Positions 11,401 through 18,707 are shown, counted from the first letter of the stretch. The stretch: 34,765 nt of DNA from Bryobacterales bacterium (GCA_003170915.1 PMYB01000196.1:9233-43997), one strand, 5' to 3'. Made by a program: numbers and translations. Notes: generated by a model from the letters alone, not told the origin.

Positions 11401-11912
11401 AAGCCGTCGGTTACGATACCCGGAACTGTTCCGATCAGGCTCAGGTAATTACGGCCGTTCAACGCGAGGTTCACGGTCTGCGAACCGGTAAGGACGCCGG
11501 AACGCATCGCGTTTTCCGTCTGAAGCTGCACTGCCTCCGCTTCCACCGTCACGGCTTCCGACATGGCGCCGACTTCCAACGTGAGATCACCGAGGGAAAG
11601 GTGGTCGTTCGCGAACAGCTTGACATCTTTTTGGATGTATTTCTTGAAGCCCGATGCTTCGACGGAAATGCTAAAGGTTGCAGGTTGCAGCGGATCGGCA
11701 AAAAAGCTGCCGTCCGCACCGGTTGTAAGCGTACGCCTAAACCCTTGCTCCTGGCTCGTAATCGTCACCTTCGCGCTCGGAACCAAGGCGCCCGAGGGAT
11801 CCTTTACCACCCCAGTAATGGACCCCGAGGTCACTTGAGCGACGCATGCGAAGGTGAAGCTCAGCAGGAATGCAAGAGCGGACAGCCGACCCGCAAGACG
11901 ATTTGCCGACAT
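8409..11912 (-). CDS. Oar-type TonB-dependent receptor with carboxypeptidase-regulatory domain
   Basis: The protein has 1,167 residues. The start at 11912 is backed by a strong Shine-Dalgarno (GGGGAGG, four bases before ATG). Residues 1-26 are a signal peptide ending in CVAQ. A CarboxypepD_reg-like beta-sandwich follows at about 30-110 (GSITGVVKDPSGALVPSAKV). The plug is at about 120-240 and contains LNGRNYLSLI, VELDGVGNMD and EFGRSVGAAINIITKSGT, the last being a typical plug-end motif. The rest is a large beta-barrel ending in aromatic Phe (ATKIYF), as expected for BAM-dependent insertion. Proteins of this type move large substrates across the outer membrane using TonB energy; in Acidobacteriota they are numerous and usually assigned to polysaccharide or peptide uptake. 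It is the first gene of a probable unit with the TPR and CRTAC1 genes. Substrate unknown. Confidence 0.93.
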   Translation of the reverse strand: MSANRLAGRLSALAFLLSFTFACVAQVTSGSITGVVKDPSGALVPSAKVTITSQEQGFRRTLTTGADGSFFADPLQPATFSISVEASGFKKYIQKDVKLFANDHLSLGDLTLEVGAMSEAVTVEAEAVQLQTENAMRSGVLTGSQTVNLALNGRNYLSLIGTVPGIVTDGLNVAVAGPGGIGNIYANGQRGDQNNVELDGVGNMDTGSNGTQHTSMNVDAVAEFRVINNSESAEFGRSVGAAINIITKSGTQQFHGTGYWFHRNDDLNADSWTNNAQGISRPKYRYNYEGYNISGPVYIPHHFNTSKSKLFFFFGQEWQRQLVPHGQVNVTVPTPAERTGNFSATHDGSGVPVVITDPTTGSPFPGNIIPQNRQDPNGLKILSFYPAPNVTGHPDYNYTSQVSAGYPRREEVYRGDWNINDKWRFFARVVKDADMQIMPYGQWNASYNIPWGTLAFGQPAYSTVANVTTVINATLTNELVFGFSHNYLSENPTTDVFSSTKLGLTIPLPFPKASPMDLIPNFHYNVPNSPTDDFAGTPFINYNNTMEWHDNVSKVYHSHRIKAGIYWQRSAKDQTATVPANATIDFSRNASNPGDTNWAFSNALIGNFNTFQQANHVLNGQYRYNNVEWYVLDSWKVSPKLTVEIGMRFYIVQPQYDQAFQTSSFNPGLWSSSKAAVLYQKTASGLALNPLTGQTAPAAFISALVPGTGALTNGLYTNGIAQAGQNYPQGLIDSRGVQYAPRFGFAYNIFPKTVIRGGGGVFYDRFEGNPVFDQLGNPPGTSQPTMYYGNIETAANTPGVFFPASLHGFDEGGQVPTTYNYNLGIQQELPFRLLLDLAYVGSVSNHQLDTMNYNGLPFGSAWLPQNQDPANKAPKFDGTTTTSTNLYRPYQGYGDINIYGFGANSNYNALQASLNRRLSSSFQMGASFTWSKAMGIASAYGDGLNPLNFNKANYAPLSFDHTRVAVINYIYNLPKIARAGNFLNNAIGRGVFNNWVVSGITTFETGYPTTIGYSINNVSSLNLFTTGSSTWGPRVVIQGDPTAGGGSTYQFINSAVFHPAQVGSIGMDSDIHNVREPGWSNWDISVFKEFPFWKEGDKIQLRLEMFNAWNHAEFTGFNTTINFASIAPNAAITNLSKYIGGPQQFGFGALNSVRDPRIIQLATKIYF

Positions 11913-11989
11913 GGTACCTCCCCGTATGTTGTTCGGAAATTTGATTTTAGGCTACTTGGCCTTATACTCCGATACTCCTAAACCCACGT

Positions 11990-12019
11990 AGTATACACCC
12001 GGCTGTCATCCTTTGTAAA
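11990..12019 (-). promoter_or_regulatory. Candidate sigma70 promoter of the TonB receptor gene
   Basis: On the minus strand a TTTACA -35 element (12014-12019) is followed after 18 bases by a TATACT -10 element (11990-11995). Transcription would start near 11983, giving a leader of about 70 bases with a strong ribosome site at its end. The position between the direct repeats and the receptor start supports the call. Hexamer matches are by eye. Confidence 0.55.
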
Positions 12020-12021
12020 TA

Positions 12022-12056
12022 TGAATTGCATCTTTTATTCATGTGAATTGCATCTT
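12022..12056 (-). promoter_or_regulatory. Two exact 13-bp direct repeats, candidate activator site
   Basis: TGAATTGCATCTT occurs at 12022-12034 and again, identical, at 12044-12056, a spacing of 22 bases or about two helical turns. The nearer copy starts two bases beyond the -35 element of the receptor promoter. This is the usual geometry of a dimeric activator binding one DNA face. The AT-rich stretch stands out in a GC-rich surround. The regulator is not identified. Confidence 0.5.
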
Positions 12057-12328
12057 CTCATCCAGGAGTATTTCGCTCCAATAACTACCGTTCGCGCCTT
12101 GCCGCGTGGAAAGCAAAACCAGCAAACCCCGCCTTTCCAGTGCCTTCCATAGGCACCTCTCCACCGATTACCGCCGGGCAGTTTAGTTCTCGCAGCAAAC
12201 CACCGCCCCCGTCTACCCGCCGCCACCGGCAAGGCGGCAATCTTTCGCACCATCGCCCGACAGACACGGTTCGCTTGCGCCTGCGGGCAATGTGGATTAA
12301 CTCAACACACGCAGGATTTTCGGGGGGC
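12057..12328. other. Intergenic region, nothing recognised
   Basis: Short open frames occur on both strands, but none has domain-like translation, a good ribosome site or codon usage like the neighbours. This stretch separates the receptor promoter region from the 76-bp palindromic repeat. Confidence 0.4.
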
Positions 12329-12404
12329 AAGCCTTCAGTGATCGGCAATCGGCGATCAGCCGCGCTGGTGTGCCTGAAAGCCGGCCGCTGATGGCTGAAA
12401 GCTT
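12329..12404. repeat. 76-bp palindrome-ended dispersed repeat, copy 1
   Basis: The element begins AAGCCTTCAG and ends CTGAAAGCTT, inverted ends with one mismatch. Internally it has a CCGCGCTGGTGTG core and GCTGA-type units. The reverse complement of 24180-24255 shares the ends, the core (CCGCGCCGGTGTG) and the GGCTGAAAGCTT tail, and also spans exactly 76 bases, though with small compensating insertions. It lies in the long intergenic region before the GH3 gene, outside any coding sequence. It could be a REP/MITE-like element. No transposase is attached. Confidence 0.6.
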
Positions 12405-12788
12405 CGGCCTGGATATGTCACCGTATTCCCGAATGGCCGTACTTGAGTCACGACAACGTTCCGAGAGGATTCGCGGGTTTCCCTGGCCAGTCACGGGGTC
12501 GGTTGTACGTTCAGTTAAACGAAAGGGCTGTGAATCCATGGCTGGGTAAGTACCTGAACAACCGGGTGGTGGCCGCTGTTATGGACCGCTGGACGCATTC
12601 TCTCAGTGGAGATACACTTGTATTCTTGAAGTGTAAGAGACGACGCCCACGCGGCTGCGCCAGCTCCAGCAGGCTGCCGCCAAAGGCCAAAACATGGCTG
12701 GCCGCGGAGCGACGCAGATTAACGCCGAGTGAGAACCACGGGTTTATCCGCAAGGATTGCGATTTTCCAGGAGAAAAGGAGAATTCAT
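12405..12788 (+). other. Upstream region of the GH3 gene
   Basis: These 384 bases contain no supported gene. The only clear signal is the ribosome site AAGGAG at 12776-12781, seven bases before ATG 12789, which fixes the GH3 start. Promoter elements for GH3 are presumably here but none is convincing by eye. Confidence 0.4.
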
Positions 12789-15122
12789 ATGCTGCACCGA
12801 TCGAAGGCTTGGACAGTCGTCACGGCTGGAGTATTCGCGCTTGGGCTGGCGGCTTGGGCGCAAGGGCAAGGTGGGCAAACCCCGCCGGCACAGGGTCCGG
12901 GAGGCGCGACGCCCGGCGGGCGCGGGCAAGGCGGTCGCGGTGGAACGCCGGCGGTTACGGGTCCGTGGTCGGACAAGAGCCTGTCGCCGGACCAGCGCGC
13001 GGATTTGCTGATTGGGCAAATGACGCTGGATGAGAAGATCCAGCTTCTGCACGGCAGCCAGGGCGGACGAGGAGCGCCATCCGCGGCCCCCATGACGAGC
13101 CGCTCGAATGGCGGCGCCGGATGGGTCCCGGGAATCGAGCGGCTGGGTATTCCGGATATCAACATGGCGGATTCGGCGGTGGGCGTGACGCGTGGCGCGG
13201 CGGAGAGCCGGTACTCCACGCTGCTGCCATCCACCTTAGGGGCCACGGCCAGTTGGAACCCGGACCTGGCGCTGTTGTACGGCCAGGTAATCGGCAGGGA
13301 GCTGCGCGATCAAGGCTACAACATGTCGATCGGCGGCGGCGTCAATATCACCCGCGAGCCGCGCAACGGGCGCAATTTCGAATACGCCGGCGAAGATCCG
13401 ATCCTGGCCGGGACCACGGTCGGCACGTTAATGAAGGGCGTGCAGTCGCAGCAGATCATGGGCGATCTGAAGCATTATGCGCTGAACGACCAGGAGACCG
13501 GCCGCAACATCGGCAACGCGATCCTCGACAACCGCTCGATGCGCGAGAGCGATCTGCTGGCGTTCCAGATCGCCTACAAGATTTCGGACGCGTCGGGTTT
13601 CATGTGCGGATATAACAAGGTGAACGGCGACTGGGATTGCGAGAACGACTATCTGCTGAACCAAGTCCTGAAGAAAGATTTCGGATTCAAGGGCTGGGTG
13701 ATGTCGGACTGGGGCGGGACCCACTCGACGACCAAGGCCATCATGGCCGGATTGGACCAGGAGCAGCCGGGGAGCGGGTTTTTTGGGGACGCGCTGAAGA
13801 AGGCGGTGGAGGGCGACGAAGTCCCGCTGGCGCGCGTCAACGATGCGGTGCATCGGATTCTGCGCAGCCTGTTTGCGGTGGGGGTGTGGGACAATCCACC
13901 CAATCCACGCCGCGTAGTGGACGTCTTCAAGGGCCTGGAAGACGCGCAGAAGATCGCCGAAGAGAGCACTGTCTTGCTGAAGAACGCCGGGAACCAGTTG
14001 CCGCTGAGCGCGGCGGCGGTCAAGTCGATCGCTGTGATCGGATCGCATGCCGACGTGGGTGTGCCATCGGGTGGCGGATCGGCGCAGGTGAATCCGCCGG
14101 GCGGCAATGCGGCGGCGCAAGGCCAGCAGGCGGGCCCGGGTGGCGGCTTTGGCGGTGGAGGACGGGGCGGCTCGCAGTATTTCCCCTCGTCGCCGCTGAA
14201 GTATATCCGGGCCAAGGCGCCGGGCGCCAAGGTGGAGTATAACGACGGTGCCGACCCGGTCGTGGCGGCGGCACTGGCGAAAGCTTCGCAGGTGGCCATC
14301 GTGTTCGTCAACCAGCCCATGAGCGAAGGGCGGGATGCGGCAACCCTGACGCTACCGGACAAGCAGGACGATTTAGTCAGCGCGGTAGCCGCGGCCAATG
14401 CACACACCATTGTGGTAGCCGAGACCGGCGGCCCGGTGGCGATGCCATGGGCTGGCCAGGTGAGCGGCATTCTGGAAGCGTGGTTCCCGGGGATCGGCGG
14501 CGGTCCGGCGATCGCCAACATTCTATTTGGCGACGTGAACCCGTCGGCCAAGCTGCCGGTGACGTTTGCGAAGAGCGACAACGATCTGCCGCATCCGCGG
14601 ATACCGGGGCTAAACCTGCTGCCGCAGCCTGGCGCGGGCGGCGGCGGTGGTGGCGACAGAGGTGCGCTGCCTCCGTTCGACGTGCCTTACACCGAGAAGC
14701 TGGAAGTCGGCTACAAGTGGTTTGATGGCGAGAATAAGGAGCCGCTGTTCGCGTTTGGCCACGGGTTGTCCTACACCACCTTTGCGTATTCCGGGCTGCA
14801 CGCTACGGTCGCGGGCCACAGCGCGAACGTGTCTTTCATTGTGAAGAATACCGGCAAGCGCGCCGGCAAGGAAATCGCGGAGGTATACGCGACGCTTCCG
14901 GCGAGCGCCGGCGAGCCACCCAAGAGGCTGATCGGCTGGCAGAAGGTGGAGCTGGCGGCGGGTGAGAGCAAGACGGTCAACATCACGATCGACCCGCTGT
15001 ACCTTTCCGTCTTCAACGAGGGCAAGGACCGCTTTGAGGTCGCCGGCGGCGACTACAAGATCTGGGCAGGAGGCTCGTCCAGGAGCTTGCCATTGTCGCA
15101 GGCAGTGCAAATCGGTAACTGA
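12789..15122 (+). CDS. Secreted glycoside hydrolase family 3 (beta-glucosidase-like)
   Basis: The protein has 777 residues from ATG 12789. An in-frame start 60 bases earlier is less likely because AAGGAG precedes this ATG and a signal peptide (about 1-25, ending AAWA) follows it. The (alpha/beta)8 domain carries the GH3 nucleophile motif GWVMSDWGG with D307. The alpha/beta-sandwich domain has SEGRD with E513 in the usual acid/base position, and the C-terminus is a fibronectin-III-like domain (FAFGHGLSYTTF onward). Such enzymes remove terminal beta-linked glucose or xylose from oligosaccharides. Two glycine-rich loops are unusual, one around residues 445-465 and one near 615-625; proline/glycine-rich sequence also precedes the catalytic domain. 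The gene stands alone and converges with the amidase gene. Substrate cannot be told from sequence. Confidence 0.94.
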   Translation: MLHRSKAWTVVTAGVFALGLAAWAQGQGGQTPPAQGPGGATPGGRGQGGRGGTPAVTGPWSDKSLSPDQRADLLIGQMTLDEKIQLLHGSQGGRGAPSAAPMTSRSNGGAGWVPGIERLGIPDINMADSAVGVTRGAAESRYSTLLPSTLGATASWNPDLALLYGQVIGRELRDQGYNMSIGGGVNITREPRNGRNFEYAGEDPILAGTTVGTLMKGVQSQQIMGDLKHYALNDQETGRNIGNAILDNRSMRESDLLAFQIAYKISDASGFMCGYNKVNGDWDCENDYLLNQVLKKDFGFKGWVMSDWGGTHSTTKAIMAGLDQEQPGSGFFGDALKKAVEGDEVPLARVNDAVHRILRSLFAVGVWDNPPNPRRVVDVFKGLEDAQKIAEESTVLLKNAGNQLPLSAAAVKSIAVIGSHADVGVPSGGGSAQVNPPGGNAAAQGQQAGPGGGFGGGGRGGSQYFPSSPLKYIRAKAPGAKVEYNDGADPVVAAALAKASQVAIVFVNQPMSEGRDAATLTLPDKQDDLVSAVAAANAHTIVVAETGGPVAMPWAGQVSGILEAWFPGIGGGPAIANILFGDVNPSAKLPVTFAKSDNDLPHPRIPGLNLLPQPGAGGGGGGDRGALPPFDVPYTEKLEVGYKWFDGENKEPLFAFGHGLSYTTFAYSGLHATVAGHSANVSFIVKNTGKRAGKEIAEVYATLPASAGEPPKRLIGWQKVELAAGESKTVNITIDPLYLSVFNEGKDRFEVAGGDYKIWAGGSSRSLPLSQAVQIGN

Positions 15123-15139
15123 GCGGGGGCCGGCCGCTC
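15121..15139. terminator. Short palindrome between convergent genes
   Basis: GAGCGG (15121-15126) pairs with CCGCTC (15134-15139) around a seven-base GC loop, starting within the GH3 stop codon and six bases short of the amidase stop. It could act as a terminator in both directions, but it has no T-tract. Confidence 0.3.
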
Positions 15140-15144
15140 CCGGC

Positions 15145-16449
15145 TTACTTCTGCGCTACCTGGAAATGGCTAAGACTCTCGGAGTAGCGCGTCACGCCGC
15201 GGTAGAGCGCTTCGGCCAGTTTCTGGCGGTAATCCGGCTTCTTCAGAAGGGCCTCCTCGCGCGGGTTGCTGAGGAATCCGATCTCCGCCAGTACGGAGGG
15301 CATGCTGGCGCCAATCAGCACCACAAACGGAGCCTTCTTGACACCCCGGTTCTTTTCCCCCGGAACGTTGTGGGCCGAAAACGCATAGAGCGCCGCCTGA
15401 ACGCGTCCGGCGAACTCCTTGGATTCCTCCGCCTTGTCGTGCAGCGTGATCTTCTGGATGATGTCCTGCAACTCAAAAATGGACTTCTGCGAGCTGGCGT
15501 TCTCGCGCGACGCCACGTCCAGCGCTTCCTTCGAATCCGAGAAATTCAGATAAAAGGTCTCGATTCCCGCGATGCGCGGGTACGGTGAGGAGTTGGCGTG
15601 AATGGAAAGAAACAGGTCGGCCTTCTTTTCGTTGGCCAGCGCGGTCCGTTGCTCGAGCGGGATGAAGGTGTCGTCGCTGCGCGTGTAGATCACCTCCGCG
15701 CCCATGCGGTCCTCAATCAGTTTCCCCAGCCGCATGGCGACATCTAGGACCAGGTCCTTTTCCAGCAACCCCTTCGGTCCTTCCGTACCCTGGTCCTGGC
15801 CGCCGTGCCCGGCGTCGATGACGATGCGCCCCACCTTTAGCCCCAGCGCGCGCGTCAGCGAATTGTTTCCCGTGCTGGTATGCTTAGCGGCCTTGGGGAT
15901 CTCGACGGGCGAAACCGGAGGCGCAGGGAGCGCCGCGGGGGGCGCAGGCGGTTCTACCTTGGGCGCAGGCGGTTCTACCTTCGGCGGGGACGCCCTGACC
16001 ACCGCCGGAAGGGCAGGCGCTGTTGCGGGAACAATCGTGGGGCCGGGCGCCCCAGCCGCCGTGCCTCGCAACTCGATGATGAGGCGGTTGGGATTGGCGA
16101 GCTGCGAGGTGCTGGCTTCCACATCTCCGCCCAACTCGAGCACCACCCGAGTCACGCCCGGCGCCGTCTCCGCCGCGCGTATGCGTTTCACCAGCTTGTC
16201 GTCGAGATCCTCGGAATAGAAACGCCGCGAATCCATGCGCGGGCGCGCGTCCAGGATGTCGAAGTAGATTCTCTCGGGATTGTGAAGGCGGTCGCTGCGG
16301 AATCGAAAATCGCCGGAAACCTCGATGGCCACCCGCGTTACGCCGCTCAGGGACCAGTGGCGAACGGCCGTCACCGAATACAGCGCGGGGCGCTCGGTTT
16401 GCGCAACCAGCAAGGAAACCGAAACCGCCAGCGCCGCAATCAGCTTCAT
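15145..16449 (-). CDS. N-acetylmuramoyl-L-alanine amidase with AMIN domain (Amidase_3)
   Basis: The protein has 434 residues: a signal peptide (1-17), an AMIN domain (about 23-130) that in AmiB/AmiC-type enzymes targets the septum or binds peptidoglycan, a Pro/Ala-rich linker (135-200) and an Amidase_3 zinc domain (206-425). The zinc ligands H215 (DAGHGG), E230 (LLEKD) and H284 (SIHANS) and catalytic E389 (LAEIGF) are all present, so it should cleave the MurNAc-L-Ala bond in the periplasm. The linker contains a tandem PPAPKVE duplication, visible in the DNA near 15940-15985. The start lies six bases after the stop of the SLT transglycosylase gene. The pair therefore forms a cell-wall remodelling operon, likely used in cell separation. 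Confidence 0.95.
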   Translation of the reverse strand: MKLIAALAVSVSLLVAQTERPALYSVTAVRHWSLSGVTRVAIEVSGDFRFRSDRLHNPERIYFDILDARPRMDSRRFYSEDLDDKLVKRIRAAETAPGVTRVVLELGGDVEASTSQLANPNRLIIELRGTAAGAPGPTIVPATAPALPAVVRASPPKVEPPAPKVEPPAPPAALPAPPVSPVEIPKAAKHTSTGNNSLTRALGLKVGRIVIDAGHGGQDQGTEGPKGLLEKDLVLDVAMRLGKLIEDRMGAEVIYTRSDDTFIPLEQRTALANEKKADLFLSIHANSSPYPRIAGIETFYLNFSDSKEALDVASRENASSQKSIFELQDIIQKITLHDKAEESKEFAGRVQAALYAFSAHNVPGEKNRGVKKAPFVVLIGASMPSVLAEIGFLSNPREEALLKKPDYRQKLAEALYRGVTRYSESLSHFQVAQK

Positions 16450-16455
16450 ACGAGG

Positions 16456-17235
16456 TTATTGGGTGGAAACGTAGCGCACGCTGCCGTCGGCCTCCACAAC
16501 TTCCTGAATGTGGTTCGGACCAGTGGGCTTGGTCTCCGCTTCCGGCCGGGTCTGCCCGGCCGCTATCGTTTTCTGTTTGGCGGCCTCGGCCTTCTTGGCC
16601 TCTTGCAGTTGCCTGGCCACCAGAATCAAGTAATTCCGCGTCTCGGGGAAGGGCGGCACGCCGTCATACCTGGCCACCGCCGCCTCGCCGGCATTGTACG
16701 CCGCCAGCGCCAGCGCGTAATTCCCCCCAAACAGATCCAGCAAGTACTTCAGGTATTTCGAGCCGCCCTGAATATTCTCCGCCGGATTGAATACATTGGA
16801 AACGCCGAAACGGCGGGCCGTGGAGGGAATCAGTTGCATCAGCCCCTGCGCGCCTTTAGGCGAAATGGCGAATGGATCGTAATTGCTCTCGACTTTGATG
16901 ACGGAATGAATCAACTGCGACGGGAGCGAAACCTGAGCGGCAATCTGCTCGATGGCTTCATCGATGCCCGTGGCTGGAGGCGCTTTGGTGTCCGGTGCCA
17001 CGGCTGCCGGGGAAACCACGCGCGGCGCGACCAGGGCCTCAACCACCCTCTGTTCCGTTACGGGTTTCGAAGTCACCATCACGCTTCTCACCAACTTCCC
17101 GGTGCGCAGGTCCGGACGGATGACGGTGGTGATGCGCCGCGGCGCGGCGGTTTCCGTATCCAGGGGGCCGGCGGCCCACAACGCCACGGAGGCCAGCCCC
17201 GCGGCACACGTGAGTTTAAAACATAATCTCATCAA
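16456..17235 (-). CDS. SLT-domain lytic transglycosylase
   Basis: The 259-residue protein starts with a hydrophobic export signal (1-22). A low-complexity region reaches about 85, followed by an SLT domain (about 92-205). The catalytic Glu is E116 in VIKVESNYDP, followed by the family motifs SPKGAQGLMQLIPSTA, NPAENIQGG and ALAAYNAGE, all intact. It cleaves the MurNAc-GlcNAc bond with formation of 1,6-anhydroMurNAc in the periplasm. The C-terminal tail is charged, with a short beta-like end (VVEADGSVRYVS). It is the first gene of a two-gene unit with the amidase. MobA is transcribed divergently from a gap of 110 bases. Confidence 0.95.
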   Translation of the reverse strand: MMRLCFKLTCAAGLASVALWAAGPLDTETAAPRRITTVIRPDLRTGKLVRSVMVTSKPVTEQRVVEALVAPRVVSPAAVAPDTKAPPATGIDEAIEQIAAQVSLPSQLIHSVIKVESNYDPFAISPKGAQGLMQLIPSTARRFGVSNVFNPAENIQGGSKYLKYLLDLFGGNYALALAAYNAGEAAVARYDGVPPFPETRNYLILVARQLQEAKKAEAAKQKTIAAGQTRPEAETKPTGPNHIQEVVEADGSVRYVSTQ

Positions 17236-17345
17236 AATGTTTTACTCCCCAGTATAGACCAAAACACCGGCATTTTCCATAGGGTGAAGCAAGACGGCAA
17301 GCTAAAGCATGCCCCACCTGCGAAACCCAATGTTATCATGTCTCT

Positions 17346-17915
17346 GTGAGCCACGCGGGGTATGTGCTGGCAGGGGGCCTCAGCTCCCGGATGGGCTGCG
17401 ACAAGGCGCTGCTGCCGTTTCGCGGCGGCCCGCTTGTGGAATCCGTGGCGTGCGCCGTCGCGTTGGCCGCCGGCAGCGCCGTCCTGGTGGGCCATCCGCG
17501 GCTTTACCAACATCTTGGCTACCCGGCCATTCCCGACCTTTACCCCGGAGCCGGCCCGCTGGGCGCAATCCTGACCGCCTTGCACCACACTTCCGCGGAT
17601 TGGAACCCGGTGGCGGCCTGCGACATGCCCGAACTGTCCGCGAAATTCCTGAGGCTCCTTATAAACGCTGCCGCCGCCGGGCGCTCGGCCGGCGACGCGC
17701 TGGTCCCCATCGGACCGTCCGGCCGCCCCGAACCGCTGTGCGCGGTGTATCACCGCCGTTCGCTCCCCGTGTTGGAGCGCGCCCTGCGCCGCGGCGTCCG
17801 CTCCGTGAGAGCGGCCCTCGAAGACCTCCGCGCTACCTTCGTCTCCGTACCGGAACTCACGCCTTTTCAAAATGTTAACACTCCCGAGGACTGGGCCGGC
17901 TATGCCCCAAAGTGA
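17346..17915 (+). CDS. mobA: MobA-like molybdenum cofactor guanylyltransferase
   Basis: The protein has 189 residues from a GTG start. The nucleotide-binding signature LAGGLSSRMGCDKALL gives G10, G11, R15 and K20; GAGPLGAI and ACDMP (D93, the metal-binding Asp) follow, and the end has the NVNTPED motif. Known role: transfer of GMP from GTP to molybdopterin to form MGD in the cytoplasm. It is slightly shorter than E. coli MobA (194). There is no Shine-Dalgarno; a TATCAT element ends seven bases before the GTG, so the mRNA may be leaderless. The 3' end overlaps the ABC ATPase gene by 14 bases. No other molybdenum cofactor gene is in view, so a related NTP-transferase role cannot be excluded. 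Confidence 0.85.
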   Translation: MSHAGYVLAGGLSSRMGCDKALLPFRGGPLVESVACAVALAAGSAVLVGHPRLYQHLGYPAIPDLYPGAGPLGAILTALHHTSADWNPVAACDMPELSAKFLRLLINAAAAGRSAGDALVPIGPSGRPEPLCAVYHRRSLPVLERALRRGVRSVRAALEDLRATFVSVPELTPFQNVNTPEDWAGYAPK

Positions 17916-18663
17916 CCCTTATCCGCACTACATCGCGTTCCAGCATGTCTATAAGACGTTCGACAAGCCCGTTTTGGTCGATGTCAGTTTCACTGTGGAT
18001 CCGGGCGAGACGGTGGCCATTATCGGCCGCAGCGGCGTCGGCAAGTCCGTCACCCTGTCTCACATCATGGGCTTCTTGAAGCCCGACAGCGGCCGGATCG
18101 TCGTGGCGCACGAGGACATCACCGACTTCTCGGAGGCGGAGCTTCGCCGCATCCGCAAGAAGGTGACCATGGTGTTCCAGTCGGGGGCCCTCTTCGATTC
18201 CCTCACGGTCGGCGAAAACGTGCTCTTTTCGCTCGAGTTGCGCGAGGACTACGACGCCCAGAACAAGGAAGACGTGGTGGACGGGCTGCTTCACATGGTG
18301 GACATCGACACGGCCAGGGACGCCTACCCGTCCGATCTTTCCACCGGCTACAAGCGCGCCGTGGCCATTGCCCGCGCCCTGGCCGCCCAGCCGCAGTGCG
18401 TCCTTTACGACGAGCCCACGACGATGGTGGACCCCATCATGTCCGACCGCCTGAGCGACCTGATGCTGCGCCTCAAGAAACAGTTGAAGCTGACATCCGT
18501 GGTGGTGACGCACGATCTGGACCTGATGTACAAAGTGGCCGACCGCGTGGTTTTCCTGTACGACGGCGGCGTGATTTTCTGCGGACCCACGGCGGATCTG
18601 GAGAAATCGGAGCACCCTCACATCCACGAGTTTCTGGAGATGGACCGGGTGGCGAGGGTGTGA
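17902..18663 (+). CDS. MlaF-like ABC transporter ATPase
   Basis: The protein has 253 residues from ATG 17902; an ATG at 17872 would add ten residues but has no better ribosome site. Walker A is GRSGVGKS (42-49). The Q-loop is MVFQSGALFDSLTVGENV, typical of the MlaF/Mkl group that powers MCE-type lipid transport between the membranes. The signature is LSTGY (146-150) instead of LSGGQ, Walker B is CVLYDEPTTMVDP (D170, E171), and the switch His is in VVVTHD. The partner permease (MlaE) and MCE protein (MlaD) are not adjacent. It overlaps mobA and is followed by the HicA relic and hicB, an unrelated set. Inference: an orphan subunit serving a complex encoded elsewhere. Confidence 0.88.
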   Translation: MPQSDPYPHYIAFQHVYKTFDKPVLVDVSFTVDPGETVAIIGRSGVGKSVTLSHIMGFLKPDSGRIVVAHEDITDFSEAELRRIRKKVTMVFQSGALFDSLTVGENVLFSLELREDYDAQNKEDVVDGLLHMVDIDTARDAYPSDLSTGYKRAVAIARALAAQPQCVLYDEPTTMVDPIMSDRLSDLMLRLKKQLKLTSVVVTHDLDLMYKVADRVVFLYDGGVIFCGPTADLEKSEHPHIHEFLEMDRVARV

Positions 18664-18707
18664 AAAAGGCGTTAAACGCCATACTCAAGAAGGCAGGGCT
18701 GAAATGA
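18660..18707 (+). pseudogene. 15-codon relic of the HicA toxin C-terminus
   Basis: The frame GTG 18660 to TGA 18707 encodes VKKALNAILKKAGLK, which matches the C-terminal helix of HicA toxins (pattern T-L-x-x-I-L-K-x-A-G-L). The HicA double-stranded RNA-binding fold with its catalytic His is absent; upstream lies the end of the ABC ATPase gene. The GTG overlaps that gene's stop (GTGA) and the TGA overlaps the hicB start (ATGA). It is either the stump of a deleted hicA or a tiny coupling peptide. Confidence 0.6.

Noticed and set aside
8298-11981. Long plus-strand frames (514 and 643 codons) antisense to the TonB receptor
   Set aside because: Third-position GC shadows of the receptor gene; no start signals or domain content.
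12443-13033. 196-codon frame starting upstream of the GH3 gene
   Set aside because: It runs out of frame through the GH3 signal peptide; the GH3 frame has a ribosome site and family motifs.
15935-15985. Tandem repeat suggesting a CRISPR or satellite
   Set aside because: It is only the PPAPKVE codon duplication in the amidase linker.
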